From positions 2,349,501 to 2,413,500 of the forward strand of contig NC_015437.1 of NCBI RefSeq assembly GCF_000208405.1: 64,000 nt of DNA, given 5' to 3'. Position 1 is the first letter of the stretch, and every line of letters starts with the position of its first letter. Positions 23,321 to 31,887 of the stretch are shown piece after piece. The translations under genes and the position numbers were made by a program. The stretch is from Selenomonas sputigena ATCC 35185 (lineage in GTDB: Bacteria; Bacillota; Negativicutes; Selenomonadales; Selenomonadaceae). Under the pieces are notes generated by a model. That model saw nothing but the letters and a program-made list of their open reading frames with translations. It was not told the origin of the DNA and did no database searches.

Positions 23321-23992
23321 TTACTTCTTCCCTCGTGCCTTCCTGCAATAGTCAGCGATCGCCATGCTCCAGCCGGCGCCCACGACGCCTGTCTTGATGA
23401 AGCTCGCGGTCATCGCGCCGAGCGAGGCGAAGTTTTCGCGCACACCGCCCGCATCGCACGCGAACTCCACGGAGTTTTCCCGGCGGATGCCGAGATCGCT
23501 CGCGACAGCGACGGCGTCCATGTTCGCGCCGAGGAAGACGAACTCCCAGCCGTACCTTTTCTCCTGATGCTCGATGAGCTTCTTAACCTTCTTCGCCGTG
23601 TAGCGAACGCTTGAATTTTCAAGACCGTCGGTCGTGATGACGAACATCGTGCGCACGGGACGATCCTCTTCTCGCGCATACTTGTGAATGTTGCGGATGT
23701 GCTGGATCGAGTCGCCGATGGCGTCGAGAAGCGCCGTGCAGCCGCGCGTGAAGTATTCGTGCCCCGTCAGTGGCGCGACCTTCCCGATGGGCACGCGGTC
23801 GTGAATGACCTCGACCTCGTCGTCAAAGAGCACGGTGGAAACGAGGATGTCCGTGCTTTCTTCCTGTTGGCGGCGCAGCATACCGTTGAAACCGCCGATG
23901 GTGTCCGATTCCAAGCCCGACATCGAGCCGCTGCGGTCGAGGATGAATACGAGTTCCGTCCTGCCCTGCGCTGCTTTCTTTTCTTCCGTCAT
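23321..23992 (-). CDS. VWA-domain protein
   Basis: 223 residues, cytosolic, almost entirely one von Willebrand A domain. The metal-ion site DRSGSMSG is at about 18-25, the Thr of the second loop at FTRGCTALLDAIG (about 90) and TTDGLEN at about 128. AAAGGAG precedes the chosen ATG; upstream in-frame starts add 50 residues of unlikely sequence. VWA proteins act as metal-dependent scaffolds. It lies about 150 nt downstream of a HTH-like gene. No MoxR ATPase is adjacent. Confidence 0.88.
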   Translation of the reverse strand: MTEEKKAAQGRTELVFILDRSGSMSGLESDTIGGFNGMLRRQQEESTDILVSTVLFDDEVEVIHDRVPIGKVAPLTGHEYFTRGCTALLDAIGDSIQHIRNIHKYAREEDRPVRTMFVITTDGLENSSVRYTAKKVKKLIEHQEKRYGWEFVFLGANMDAVAVASDLGIRRENSVEFACDAGGVRENFASLGAMTASFIKTGVVGAGWSMAIADYCRKARGKK

Positions 23993-24143
23993 GATGAGCA
24001 TCTCCTTTTTTTGCTGCAATGGTTTTCTCTTCTGTGAAATCATTGTAACAAGAAAAAGAGGCGGCAAGGTCGCACGGCGGGCGACATCTGCGGTGCAGGG
24101 CCTACATGCGGACGCAGAGCAAACGCCAAACCAGACATTCATC

Positions 24144-24752
24144 TCACGGCAGCGTTTCCATGCCCAATTCGTACAAGGCGTTGTTGACCTCGTCGAGGTC
24201 GCCGATGCCCTTCTCGACGCAGAACTTCACGGCAAGATCGAGCCGGCTCGCCGAGGAGAATGCGTAGCCTGCGCTCGCCAAGAGATCCACGGCATCGTCA
24301 AGGGTGAGCTGCAGCACGATGATGAAGGCGTAGAGCGTCTTCGCCTTCGGTCGGTAGTCCTTGCGGCGCATCTTGGAAAAGAGCTTGCGGTCGATGCCCG
24401 CCTTCTGATAGACTTCGACTTCGTCCCGCCCACGCTCGCGTATCAGGCGCAGAAGCCGCTCGGAGCACGTTTCTTCCGCCTTGTTCAGCCGGCTTTTCAG
24501 ACTCGACAGGAACAAGCCGAGCCCCGCCCCGACGGCGGGAGTCAGACGATCCTTTTTCGGCGGTTTGCCGTAGAGCGCGTACCGCCTGCGCTCCTCTTCG
24601 CACGGCTCCACGTCATACAACATGTCTGGAATATGCTGCGCTTCATCCGGCGCCTCGCCTTCGGGACGCCAGAAGCGATCAAGATAGCGGCACAGCTCCT
24701 TGAGCATGCCGCGATCGGCCGGCTTCGTGCTGATGCGATTCTCACGATCCAT
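24144..24752 (-). CDS. HTH-like protein of the type found with VWA or macro-domain genes
   Basis: 202 residues, soluble. Residues from about 105 onward (LLRLIRERGRDEVEVYQKAG, then IDRKLFSKMRRKDYRPKAKT, YAFIIVLQLTLDDAVDLLAS, AGYAFSSASRLDLAVKFCVE) match a Clostridia-type helix-turn-helix-like module often fused to macro domains or placed next to VWA genes. The first 100 residues are not recognised. AAGGAG precedes the ATG. It follows htpX by 73 nt and precedes the VWA gene. Function unknown; DNA binding is plausible. Confidence 0.75.
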   Translation of the reverse strand: MDRENRISTKPADRGMLKELCRYLDRFWRPEGEAPDEAQHIPDMLYDVEPCEEERRRYALYGKPPKKDRLTPAVGAGLGLFLSSLKSRLNKAEETCSERLLRLIRERGRDEVEVYQKAGIDRKLFSKMRRKDYRPKAKTLYAFIIVLQLTLDDAVDLLASAGYAFSSASRLDLAVKFCVEKGIGDLDEVNNALYELGMETLP

Positions 24753-24825
24753 ACGAAAAGCTCCTTCCGTGTTGTTTGTCCATTTTTCTACGAAGATCAG
24801 CCTCGTGCCTCCTGCAAAGGACACC

Positions 24826-25695
24826 TCACCTGTCCAGAAGCCGCGCCTGCTCTTCGAGTCTGGCGACGCGCTCGGCGGTCGAGGGGTGCGTGGAGAAGAG
24901 GTTCACGAAGGCCTGGCGCGAGCCGGCGAGAGGGTTGATGATGAAGAGATTGCTCGTCGCAGGCTGCGTCTCGGCCTCGCGCATCGGCGGCATGGACTGT
25001 ACCGTGCCGGAGATCTTTTCGAGCGCCCGCGCGAGATAGCGCGGATTGCCGCAGATCTCGCCGCCCGACTTGTCGGCGTCGTACTCGCGGGAGCGCGAGA
25101 TCGCGAGCTGGATGAGCGTCGCCGCGAGCGGCGCTACGAGGACGGCGAGAAGCGTGCCGACGATGCCGCCCGCCCCCTCGTCATCGTCCGAGCGGCCGAA
25201 GATCGCGCTCCACTGCGCCATGTAGGCAAGCATGGAAATCGCGCTGCCCATGGCGGCGGCAATCGTCGAGATCAAGGTGTCGCGGTGCTTGATGTGCGAA
25301 AGCTCATGCGCGAGCACGCCCGAAAGCTCCTCGCGGCTCAACATGCCGACGATACCGCGCGTGACGGCGACGGCGGCGTGCGAGGGACTGCGCCCCGTCG
25401 CAAAGGCATTCGGCGTCATAGATTCGACCAGACAGACCTTCGGCATGGGCAGTCCCGCGCGCGCCGCAAGATCTGCCACAAGATGGTAAAGTTCGGGCGC
25501 TTCCCTCTCCGTCAGCGGACGTGCGCCGTACATTCGAAGCACAATGCTGTCGCTGAACCAATAGGAGAAGAAATTCATCGCCAAAGAGACGACGAACATC
25601 ATCATCGCACCGCCCTTGCCGCCGATCGCACCGCCCAAGACGACGAGAAGGATCATCATGAGCGCCATCAAGATCGTTGTTTTTATCGTATTCAT
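24826..25695 (-). CDS. htpX: Membrane zinc metalloprotease HtpX
   Basis: 289 residues. Two N-terminal membrane segments (about 7-24 and 30-48), the zinc motif HELSHIKH (about 133), a second pair of hydrophobic helices (about 146-195) and the third zinc ligand in SREYDAD (about 207). It degrades misfolded inner-membrane proteins, acting with FtsH in other bacteria. AAAGGAG precedes the ATG. Its own sigma-70 promoter lies at 25834-25862, leaving a leader of about 130 nt. Confidence 0.95.
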   Translation of the reverse strand: MNTIKTTILMALMMILLVVLGGAIGGKGGAMMMFVVSLAMNFFSYWFSDSIVLRMYGARPLTEREAPELYHLVADLAARAGLPMPKVCLVESMTPNAFATGRSPSHAAVAVTRGIVGMLSREELSGVLAHELSHIKHRDTLISTIAAAMGSAISMLAYMAQWSAIFGRSDDDEGAGGIVGTLLAVLVAPLAATLIQLAISRSREYDADKSGGEICGNPRYLARALEKISGTVQSMPPMREAETQPATSNLFIINPLAGSRQAFVNLFSTHPSTAERVARLEEQARLLDR

Positions 25696-25833
25696 AGAGA
25701 AGACTCTCCTTTCCCTATACGAAAAAGACCCCACCCCGGCTACGGGACAAGGTCTCGCTTGCATATATGCCGCGCACCGTGCGTCCGGCGGACGCCGCAG
25801 AATCGCGGCTGCTCCTCTGGAAGATATAGGACT

Positions 25834-25862
25834 ATTATAGCAGAGGAGCAGGATTCTGACAA
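25834..25862 (-). promoter_or_regulatory. htpX promoter
   Basis: On the minus strand TTGTCA (25862-25857), 17 nt, then TGC-TATAAT (-10 at 25839-25834). An inverted repeat GCTCCTCT...AGAGGAGC (25811-25849) spans the -10 and start site and may be an operator. Confidence 0.8.
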
Positions 25863-25880
25863 GCTGTTTTCGTCAATCCG

Positions 25881-27563
25881 TCACATATCGGTACGCGCCT
25901 CATGCTCGGCTTTGCCCGTGACGAGTTCAGCGGCACAGTGCTTGACGACCAGAAGCGCGAGCGTCATCAGTGCGAGCGCGAGGAGGAGCTGCAGCCCGTC
26001 GACCAGGAATACGAAACCACCGTTCATAAGCTTGCCGATGATGCCATAGACGCTCATAACGAGCGCCGACATCGTGACGAGGAACATGAAGGTCATGGGG
26101 ACGTAGAGCATCCAGCCCTTGCGTTCCGTCGTGCGCAGGAAGACGGCGATGGAGATGAGGACGAGGGACGCGAGCAGCTGGTTCGCCGCACCGAAGAGCG
26201 GCCAGATGCTCATGTAGCCCGCGAGGCACAGCAGATAGCCGAGAGCGAGCGTGATCGCCGTCGCGACGTACTTGTTGCGCAGGAGCCTCGCGGCGGCGCC
26301 TTCCGCCTCGCCCTCCGACGGTGCGAGAAGCTCCTGGAAGGACATGCGTCCGATGCGTGCGACGGAATCGATCGTCGTCATGGCGAGCGCCGAGACGCAC
26401 ATCGTCATGATGCAGGCGGCGACATGCTTCGGCAGGCCGAACTCCACGAAGAAGCCCGAGACTGCGCCCGCGAAAATCTGGAACGGCGTGCCGTCCGGCA
26501 GATGCCCGCCCGTCGCTGCCGAGCAGACGATGACGAGGGCGACGACGCCGAGAAGCGATTCGACGAGCATTGCGCCGTAGCCGACGGGCAGCATGTCGCG
26601 CTCGTTCTCGATGGATTTCGAGCTTGTGCCTGAAGAAACGAGGCTGTGGAAGCCCGAGACAGCGCCGCAGGCGATCGTGATGAAGAGGATCGGGAAGAGC
26701 GACTGCCCCTTGACCTCGAAGGCGACGAAGGCGGGCATCTCGATGACGGGATTGGCGATGAGCACGCCGAGGACGGCGCCCGCGACCATGCCGAGGAGCA
26801 GGAAGACGCTCAGGTAGTCACGCGGCTGCATCAAGAACCACATGGGCAGGACGGCGGCGATGAAGCAGTAGGCAAAGACGACGTAGCGCCAAACCGTCGC
26901 ATCGAAATAGAGCGGATAAGAAATACCGACGGCAAGCATGGCGACGATGAGCGCGATGGCGACGAAAAACTTCACTGCGCCCGAGGGCTTCATGCGGCGG
27001 ATGAAGAGTCCGAAGCCCATTGCCACGAAGATATAGAGCATCGAGATCGAAGCCGCCGCCGCATTTGGTACGGCGAGGCTGCCGTCCTTGGCGAAGCCGT
27101 TGAACGTGTTCGCGACGATGTCGGCAAAGGCAGCGATGACGAGCAACGTGAAGAGCCAGCAAAACAGCAGGAAGAGGCGACGCCCCGTCTTGCCGATGTA
27201 CTGCTCAATGAGCATGCCCATCGAGCGCCCTTCGTTGCGCACCGACGCATAGAGCGCACTGAAATCCTGCACCGCGCCAAAGAAGACGCCGCCGACGAGC
27301 AGCCAGAGGAACGCCGGAAGCCAGCCGAACATGGCGGCGATGATGGGGCCCGTGACAGGGCCTGCGCCCGTGATGGAGGAAAATTGATGCGCAAAGACGG
27401 TGAAGCGCGAGGCAGGCGCGTAGTCTTGCCCATCCTCGAATCTCTGCGCCGGCGTCGCAGCGGTTTCGTCGATGCCCCACGTTTTCACGAGCCACCGTCC
27501 ATAGATGGTGTAGGCAGCGAGAAAGACAACGATGGCGCACCCGACAAGCATCAGTGCATTCAT
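25881..27563 (-). CDS. cstA: Carbon starvation protein CstA (peptide/pyruvate transporter)
   Basis: 560 residues with about 16 hydrophobic segments; the short CstA form. The conserved N-terminal region is clear (FAHQFSSITGAGPVTGPIIA, FGAVQDFSALYASVRNEGRS), as is SGTSSKSIENERD around 310. In other bacteria CstA/BtsT-type proteins import peptides or pyruvate when carbon is scarce. AAGGA precedes the ATG at 27563; an in-frame GTG 75 nt upstream falls in the leader. A perfect -35 with 17-nt spacing lies upstream, with tandem TTACAAGTT repeats. Confidence 0.95.
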   Translation of the reverse strand: MNALMLVGCAIVVFLAAYTIYGRWLVKTWGIDETAATPAQRFEDGQDYAPASRFTVFAHQFSSITGAGPVTGPIIAAMFGWLPAFLWLLVGGVFFGAVQDFSALYASVRNEGRSMGMLIEQYIGKTGRRLFLLFCWLFTLLVIAAFADIVANTFNGFAKDGSLAVPNAAAASISMLYIFVAMGFGLFIRRMKPSGAVKFFVAIALIVAMLAVGISYPLYFDATVWRYVVFAYCFIAAVLPMWFLMQPRDYLSVFLLLGMVAGAVLGVLIANPVIEMPAFVAFEVKGQSLFPILFITIACGAVSGFHSLVSSGTSSKSIENERDMLPVGYGAMLVESLLGVVALVIVCSAATGGHLPDGTPFQIFAGAVSGFFVEFGLPKHVAACIMTMCVSALAMTTIDSVARIGRMSFQELLAPSEGEAEGAAARLLRNKYVATAITLALGYLLCLAGYMSIWPLFGAANQLLASLVLISIAVFLRTTERKGWMLYVPMTFMFLVTMSALVMSVYGIIGKLMNGGFVFLVDGLQLLLALALMTLALLVVKHCAAELVTGKAEHEARTDM

Positions 27564-27609
27564 GATGAATCCTTCTTTCCTTAAAGATGAATGAATAGGT
27601 ATGAAGGAT

Positions 27610-27660
27610 AATATAGCACGCTTTGCCTCATGTGTCAACTTGTAATGTGTTAACTTGTAA
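27610..27660 (-). promoter_or_regulatory. cstA promoter with tandem TTACAAGTT operator-like repeats
   Basis: On the minus strand TTGACA (27638-27633), 17 nt, TATATT (27615-27610). Two copies of TTACAAGTT lie 15 bp apart, the proximal one running into the -35. The 15-bp period is not a whole helical turn. A separate palindrome GCCGTCTCGCGAGACGGC lies at 27692-27709. No gene is seen in the remainder of 27564-27983. Confidence 0.75.
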
Positions 27661-27983
27661 ACTTTTCCAGCGAACTTTCAGAACATATATTCAGCCGTCT
27701 CGCGAGACGGCATGAGTTGCTTTTTCGCCTGTTTCCCGCAACAGTTTCATCAAAGCAGGACGGCACGCAGCACGACGGCATCTCGCAGAGGAAGGTCAGC
27801 CGATTCGCGAGCTGGCAATGCTCGGCCGTCCACAGGGCGAAATCTCCTCGCGGAAATCGACAATCCGTTCAATTCTTCACACTCTTACTATACTTCCCTG
27901 CCAAACTGGCAGGAAATCAAATATCGAACGCGAAATGATAATCACACAGTAGACGGCAACCATATACCAAGGAGGCATCCATC

Positions 27984-28484
27984 ATGAAACGATTTTTCCA
28001 CACATTCCTCACTGCAGCGGCTTTCGCGCTGTTCTTCCTCGTCCAGCCGCACACAGCGTCTGCTTCCCTGCAGTATCTTGACGACGATCCCAACTATCCT
28101 GTCTCGTATTATCACGCCAACTACCGTGAATATGTAGATCTCAGCTCATGCACCTTCAGCGACGAAGATCCGGATTACTACACGTATGCAACGGGCTACG
28201 TCGCTTATTATCGCGATGCCGACGGCTCTTTCCGTGAGTATAGGATTCGGCAATACCGCCAATCGAAAGACGGCGGCTCCAATCCTCAGTTTTACTCTGC
28301 CCGTGGGCAATGGCTTTCCATGCCCATGTTCGATTACGATGAGATTTGGCGCTATATAAAGAGTCGCGGCTATACGGGATACATCGACGACTATCATGCC
28401 TATCCCTACTACATGTTCAAGATCGTCTACCAGAAGACGCGCGGCGTCGAGTATCCCGACAATTTGCATGGACAGAAACCTTGA
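27984..28484 (+). CDS. Small secreted Tyr-rich protein of unknown function
   Basis: 166 residues. Residues 1-27 form a Sec signal peptide (MKRFFHTFLTAAAFALFFLV, ending TASA). The mature protein is very rich in Tyr and Asp (YLDDDPNYPVSYYHANYREY), fitting a small all-beta extracytoplasmic domain. AAGGAGG precedes the ATG and a strong terminator follows, so it is a single-gene unit. No family recognised; no Cys and no lipobox. Confidence 0.8.
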   Translation: MKRFFHTFLTAAAFALFFLVQPHTASASLQYLDDDPNYPVSYYHANYREYVDLSSCTFSDEDPDYYTYATGYVAYYRDADGSFREYRIRQYRQSKDGGSNPQFYSARGQWLSMPMFDYDEIWRYIKSRGYTGYIDDYHAYPYYMFKIVYQKTRGVEYPDNLHGQKP

Positions 28485-28540
28485 TGCGGCAAGCAGAGGA
28501 GCTTCGTTTCGTGCGAGAATATGCGCCCTGCTAACGACAA

Positions 28541-28580
28541 CGAACCCCGTGACAAATCATCACGGGGTTCGTTCCTTTTT
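28541..28580 (+). terminator. Terminator after the Tyr-rich secreted protein
   Basis: CGAACCCCGTGA and TCACGGGGTTCG form a 12-bp stem around 7 nt, followed by TTCCTTTTT. Confidence 0.9.
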
Positions 28581-28614
28581 CATTATGCCGATCTGCCGGA
28601 GAGCAAGTCTGCCT

Positions 28615-28938
28615 TCAGCGCCGCTTCTCCCTCCACTCGATGAACATGTGCCGAAGCGCCATGACGGGCGCGTGGAGCAGCATGCGCGGGCCGCTGTAGC
28701 GCATGGCTTCGCGGATTTTTTCGCGCATCTTGGGCGCGTAGCAGTGCGTCTGGCACGCACTGCAAAACGTCTTTGTCTCCATGTGCGGGCAGCGCTCGAC
28801 ACGTGCACGGGCATAATCGAGCAGCGCTTCACATTCTTCGCAAAGGCTCAAATTGTTGCCATGATGCGCGCGGCAGTAGATTTCGAGCATTTTCTTGACC
28901 GTCGCCATCTCCGCCTTGCGCTTTTCCTCTGCTGTCAT
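28615..28938 (-). CDS. Nitrous oxide-stimulated promoter family protein (YgbA-like)
   Basis: 107 residues from ATG at 28938; this length fits the family, whereas the longest frame (start 29046) would give 143. Cysteines are arranged as CEEC (about 34-37), C (about 51) and CSACQTHC (about 59-66). The signature YAPKMREKIREAMRYSGPRM and HAPVMALRHMF follows. E. coli YgbA is linked to nitrosative stress; its biochemical role is not settled. GGAG lies about 13 nt before the chosen start, so the start is uncertain. Confidence 0.85.
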   Translation of the reverse strand: MTAEEKRKAEMATVKKMLEIYCRAHHGNNLSLCEECEALLDYARARVERCPHMETKTFCSACQTHCYAPKMREKIREAMRYSGPRMLLHAPVMALRHMFIEWREKRR

Positions 28939-29218
28939 ACGGATTATCCGACTCCTCTCTTTGCGAATCTTCATCGGCAGTGCGGCATTCATGCCGCACA
29001 TTTCAAGAAGCACGGATAAAGTCGAAACCGCTCCGACGGACTTCATCTTATCGGTGCTTTTTATTTGCGAACATTATAGCAAAGTCGACTGTGAGAAACA
29101 ATCTCTTTGCTCAAAAAAGGCCCTCGACAACCGCTCCATAATTTCGTAAAGTTTTTCACGAGGCTTTTCTCCTTTTTGTTTGATGCGCCGCCCTTACAAA
29201 TCGCTCGACGCCTCCCGC

Positions 29219-29247
29219 TTGACCTCCTGCGCTTTCGTGGTTAGAAT
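29219..29247 (+). promoter_or_regulatory. Promoter of the TerY-phosphatase-kinase operon
   Basis: TTGACC (29219-29224), 17 nt, TAGAAT (29242-29247) on the plus strand. The start site falls at the edge of the MITE-like element. The gap 29047-29218 holds no gene. Confidence 0.7.
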
Positions 29248-29250
29248 AGA

Positions 29251-29411
29251 GGAAGCACTGATAAATTCAGCTCCCCATCTTCACACATCTACACTGTCCT
29301 CTCGTCGTCGACAAATCCTCGACGTAGCCACTGCTACGCCTGCGGTTTGTCTCCTAGATAGGAACAGCGTATCTGTGCAAATCTGGGCAACTTCATTTTA
29401 TCAGCGTTTCC
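29251..29411. mobile_element. MITE-like element in the TerY operon leader
   Basis: About 160 bp bounded by inverted repeats GGAAGCACTGATAAATTCAG (left) and CTTCATTTTATCAGCGTTTCC (right), with no coding potential. An internal hairpin pairs CGTAGC with GCTACG, flanked by GACAAA and TTTGTC. The parent transposase is not in the window. No clear target duplication is seen. Confidence 0.75.
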
Positions 29412-29505
29412 TAAAGGTGTATGACAGCAGGCTTCGAGGCGTACTGCCTCGGACTATGTTTTCCGCCGCTTTTTGCGTGCGGAAGGATTCTGGGAGGTGC
29501 TTTTC

Positions 29506-30153
29506 ATGGCGGATGTTGGACGCAGACTGCCGGTGTATTTGCTTTTGGATTGCTCGGGATCGATGATGGGCGAGCCGATCGAGGCCGTGCGCCAGGGGAT
29601 CAAGGCGCTCTTGTCGGAGCTTCGCGGCGACCCGCAGGCGCTTGAGACGGCGTATCTTTCGGTCATCACGTTCGCGAGCCAGGTGCGGCAGACGACGAAG
29701 CTCACGGAGCTCATGCTCTTCAAGGAGCCGCGCCTTGAGGCCGAGGGCTGCACGCTCATGGGCGGCGCTCTGAAGCTCCTCGCCGAGTGCGTGCGCACGG
29801 AGGTGCGCAAGAACACCGAGACGCAGAAGGGCGACTGGCGACCGCTCGTCTTCCTGCTGACGGACGGCAGTCCGACCGACCTGGAAGACTTTAGGCAGGC
29901 GGCGGCCGAAATCAAGTCCTTGAAGCTCGGCAATATCATCGCGTGCGCGGCGGGCGCCGATGCCGATACGAGCTACCTGAAGCAGCTGACGGACAACGTG
30001 CTGATGATGAACAGCCTGTCGGCCGGCGATATGGCGAAGTTCTTTGCATGGGTTTCCGGCTCGATCAAGATGTCGTCGAAGAGCCTCGACGCAAAGCCCG
30101 GCGCGGCCATCGAGCTGCCGCCGCCCCCGAAGGGCTTCACGGTCGTCCCCTGA
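29506..30153 (+). CDS. terY: TerY-type VWA protein
   Basis: 215 residues. The TerY N-terminus is clear: RRLPVYLLLDCSGSMMGEPI (metal site DCSGSM), then ALETAYLSVITFASQ and the Thr loop GCTLMGGALKLL. FLLTDGSPTD completes the metal site. GGGAGG precedes the ATG. It is the first gene of a three-gene plus-strand operon with a PP2C phosphatase and a protein kinase, the TerY-P triad known from tellurite-resistance-type stress and predicted antiphage loci. The VWA protein is thought to be the platform or target of the kinase/phosphatase pair. Confidence 0.92.
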   Translation: MADVGRRLPVYLLLDCSGSMMGEPIEAVRQGIKALLSELRGDPQALETAYLSVITFASQVRQTTKLTELMLFKEPRLEAEGCTLMGGALKLLAECVRTEVRKNTETQKGDWRPLVFLLTDGSPTDLEDFRQAAAEIKSLKLGNIIACAAGADADTSYLKQLTDNVLMMNSLSAGDMAKFFAWVSGSIKMSSKSLDAKPGAAIELPPPPKGFTVVP

Positions 30154-30198
30154 CGAGCAGGGGACGAGGGGTCATAAGGAGAAACGAGGTGATGTGTC

Positions 30199-31887
30199 TT
30201 GACGGAAAACGAAGCATCGGCTGACGTGAAAACGGAAAAGGTTCGTCTTGAAAAACATGCGGCTGCCGAGCTGTCCGAGCCAAGGGAGGGACTGCCCGAG
30301 GCGAGCGCCGCTCCGCCCGAAACGGTGGACAAGCCGACTACGCCCGAACCGATGGAGAAGCCGACTACACCTAAGGCAACGGGCGAGCCGTCTGCATTGG
30401 ACGACGTTCTTCCCGAACCGATGGGCGAGCCGCCTGTATCAAGCGCTGCGCCGCCCGAACCAATGGGCACGACGCCCGAACCAATCGCCGCACAGGCAGA
30501 ATTGCCGAAGCAGCCGTCCGAATGGATTGCCATACCATTCGCGCCGGACAGCGAGCCGCCCGCATCGGGCGCTGCGCCGTCCAAGCCAACGAGCGAGCCG
30601 CCCGCATCGACTTCTGCAGCCGCCGCTGCGGATGCAGAAGTCGATGCAGATGCAGCAGCGGACGATGCTTCTCTCGCCCTGAGCGATGAGGCGGTTCTCG
30701 CACATACGGCATCGCTCTGGCAGTATCATCCTGTGCCGCAGGATGAGCCGGACGCCGCGCCCGAGTACAAGACCGCGGAGAAGCGAATCGGCACGGCAGA
30801 CTTCGTCGCGGCGCGTGTGCGCGGCAAGAAGCACAAGCACGAGGCGACGAACTGCGACGATTGGTTCGCGGTAGCTGCCGTCGGCGACATCGCCGTCCTT
30901 GCCGTTTCCGACGGCGCAGGCTCGAAGCACTTCTCGCGCGTCGGCGCGCGTGCGGCGAGCGAGGCCGCCGTCGGCTCGATCTACGAGCAGCTTCGTACCC
31001 TCGATGCGGCGAGCGCCAAAAATCGCGCCGCCTTCGCGCTTCCCTTGAGCGATGCGGCATTCGGCGAGGCATGCGCCAGGCTTGGCGCGGCACTTCACAC
31101 GGGCGTGCTCGATGCTCGACGCGCCGTCCTCGCGGCTTTCCATGAGCGATGCGGCCAAGAGGCGTACACGAAGCATCTCGGGCGCGACCTCGCTCTCTCC
31201 GACTTCGCGGCGACGCTTCTCGTGACCGTCGCCGTGCCCGTCCCCGAGCTAGGAGAAGTCCTCGTGCTCTCATGCCAAGTCGGCGACGGCATGACCTGCG
31301 CCATCGATACGCATGCGCCCTACGGAAACGCCGTCAAGCTCCTCGGCAAGCCCGACAGCGGCGACTTCTCGGGCGAGACGGACTTTCTGACGAGCGAGGC
31401 CATGGCGGACATCGCCAGCCTGCAGAGGCGCACGCTCGTCACGCGCGGCGCCTGCGATCTCATCCTCACGATGACGGACGGCGTGGCGGACGACTACTTC
31501 AACGAGCAGGAGATGCACCGCCTCTATCTCGATCTCGTAGCGAACGGCATCGTGCCTGGCATGCAGGGAGCAGCCACGTTCACGCGCACCGAGGTTGAGC
31601 TTCTGCGCAGCCTGCCGCAGCCCGCCGCCTTCCCTTGGGTCAACGACAAGGAGCAGCACATCGCGCTGCAGTACGCGAGCCATATTTGCCGCAAAATCCC
31701 CACGACGGAAGAATGCTTGTGGCAGAACGCGCATGTGCTCGCACTCGCTGCCGAGGATACGAGCCTCAAGGGCGTCGCCTCGCACGCTGAGCGGCTGAAG
31801 ATCTGGCTCGACAACTATGTGACGCGCGCCTCCTTCGACGACCGCACACTCGCGCTGCTCGCATGGAAGGAGCCTCCGCATGTCTAG
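30199..31887 (+). CDS. PP2C-type Ser/Thr phosphatase with long disordered N-terminus (TerY-P triad)
   Basis: 562 residues. Residues 1-160 are Pro/Glu/Ala-rich repeats with no fold (TPEPMEKPTTPKATGEP). The PP2C domain runs from about 200 to 555: VSDGAGSKHFSRVGA (metal-binding DG), QVGDGMTCAID, TMTDGVADDYF and the final FDDRTLALL. TTG is the start, with GAGGTGA about 7 nt upstream. It overlaps the kinase gene by 8 nt. Expected to reverse phosphorylation by the neighbouring kinase. The disordered arm may tether TerY; that is inference. Confidence 0.9.
   Translation: MTENEASADVKTEKVRLEKHAAAELSEPREGLPEASAAPPETVDKPTTPEPMEKPTTPKATGEPSALDDVLPEPMGEPPVSSAAPPEPMGTTPEPIAAQAELPKQPSEWIAIPFAPDSEPPASGAAPSKPTSEPPASTSAAAAADAEVDADAAADDASLALSDEAVLAHTASLWQYHPVPQDEPDAAPEYKTAEKRIGTADFVAARVRGKKHKHEATNCDDWFAVAAVGDIAVLAVSDGAGSKHFSRVGARAASEAAVGSIYEQLRTLDAASAKNRAAFALPLSDAAFGEACARLGAALHTGVLDARRAVLAAFHERCGQEAYTKHLGRDLALSDFAATLLVTVAVPVPELGEVLVLSCQVGDGMTCAIDTHAPYGNAVKLLGKPDSGDFSGETDFLTSEAMADIASLQRRTLVTRGACDLILTMTDGVADDYFNEQEMHRLYLDLVANGIVPGMQGAATFTRTEVELLRSLPQPAAFPWVNDKEQHIALQYASHICRKIPTTEECLWQNAHVLALAAEDTSLKGVASHAERLKIWLDNYVTRASFDDRTLALLAWKEPPHV

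Noticed and set aside
23321-23992. VWA protein as part of a MoxR-VWA chaperone system
   Set aside because: No MoxR-type AAA+ ATPase is adjacent; the only partner visible is the HTH-like gene.
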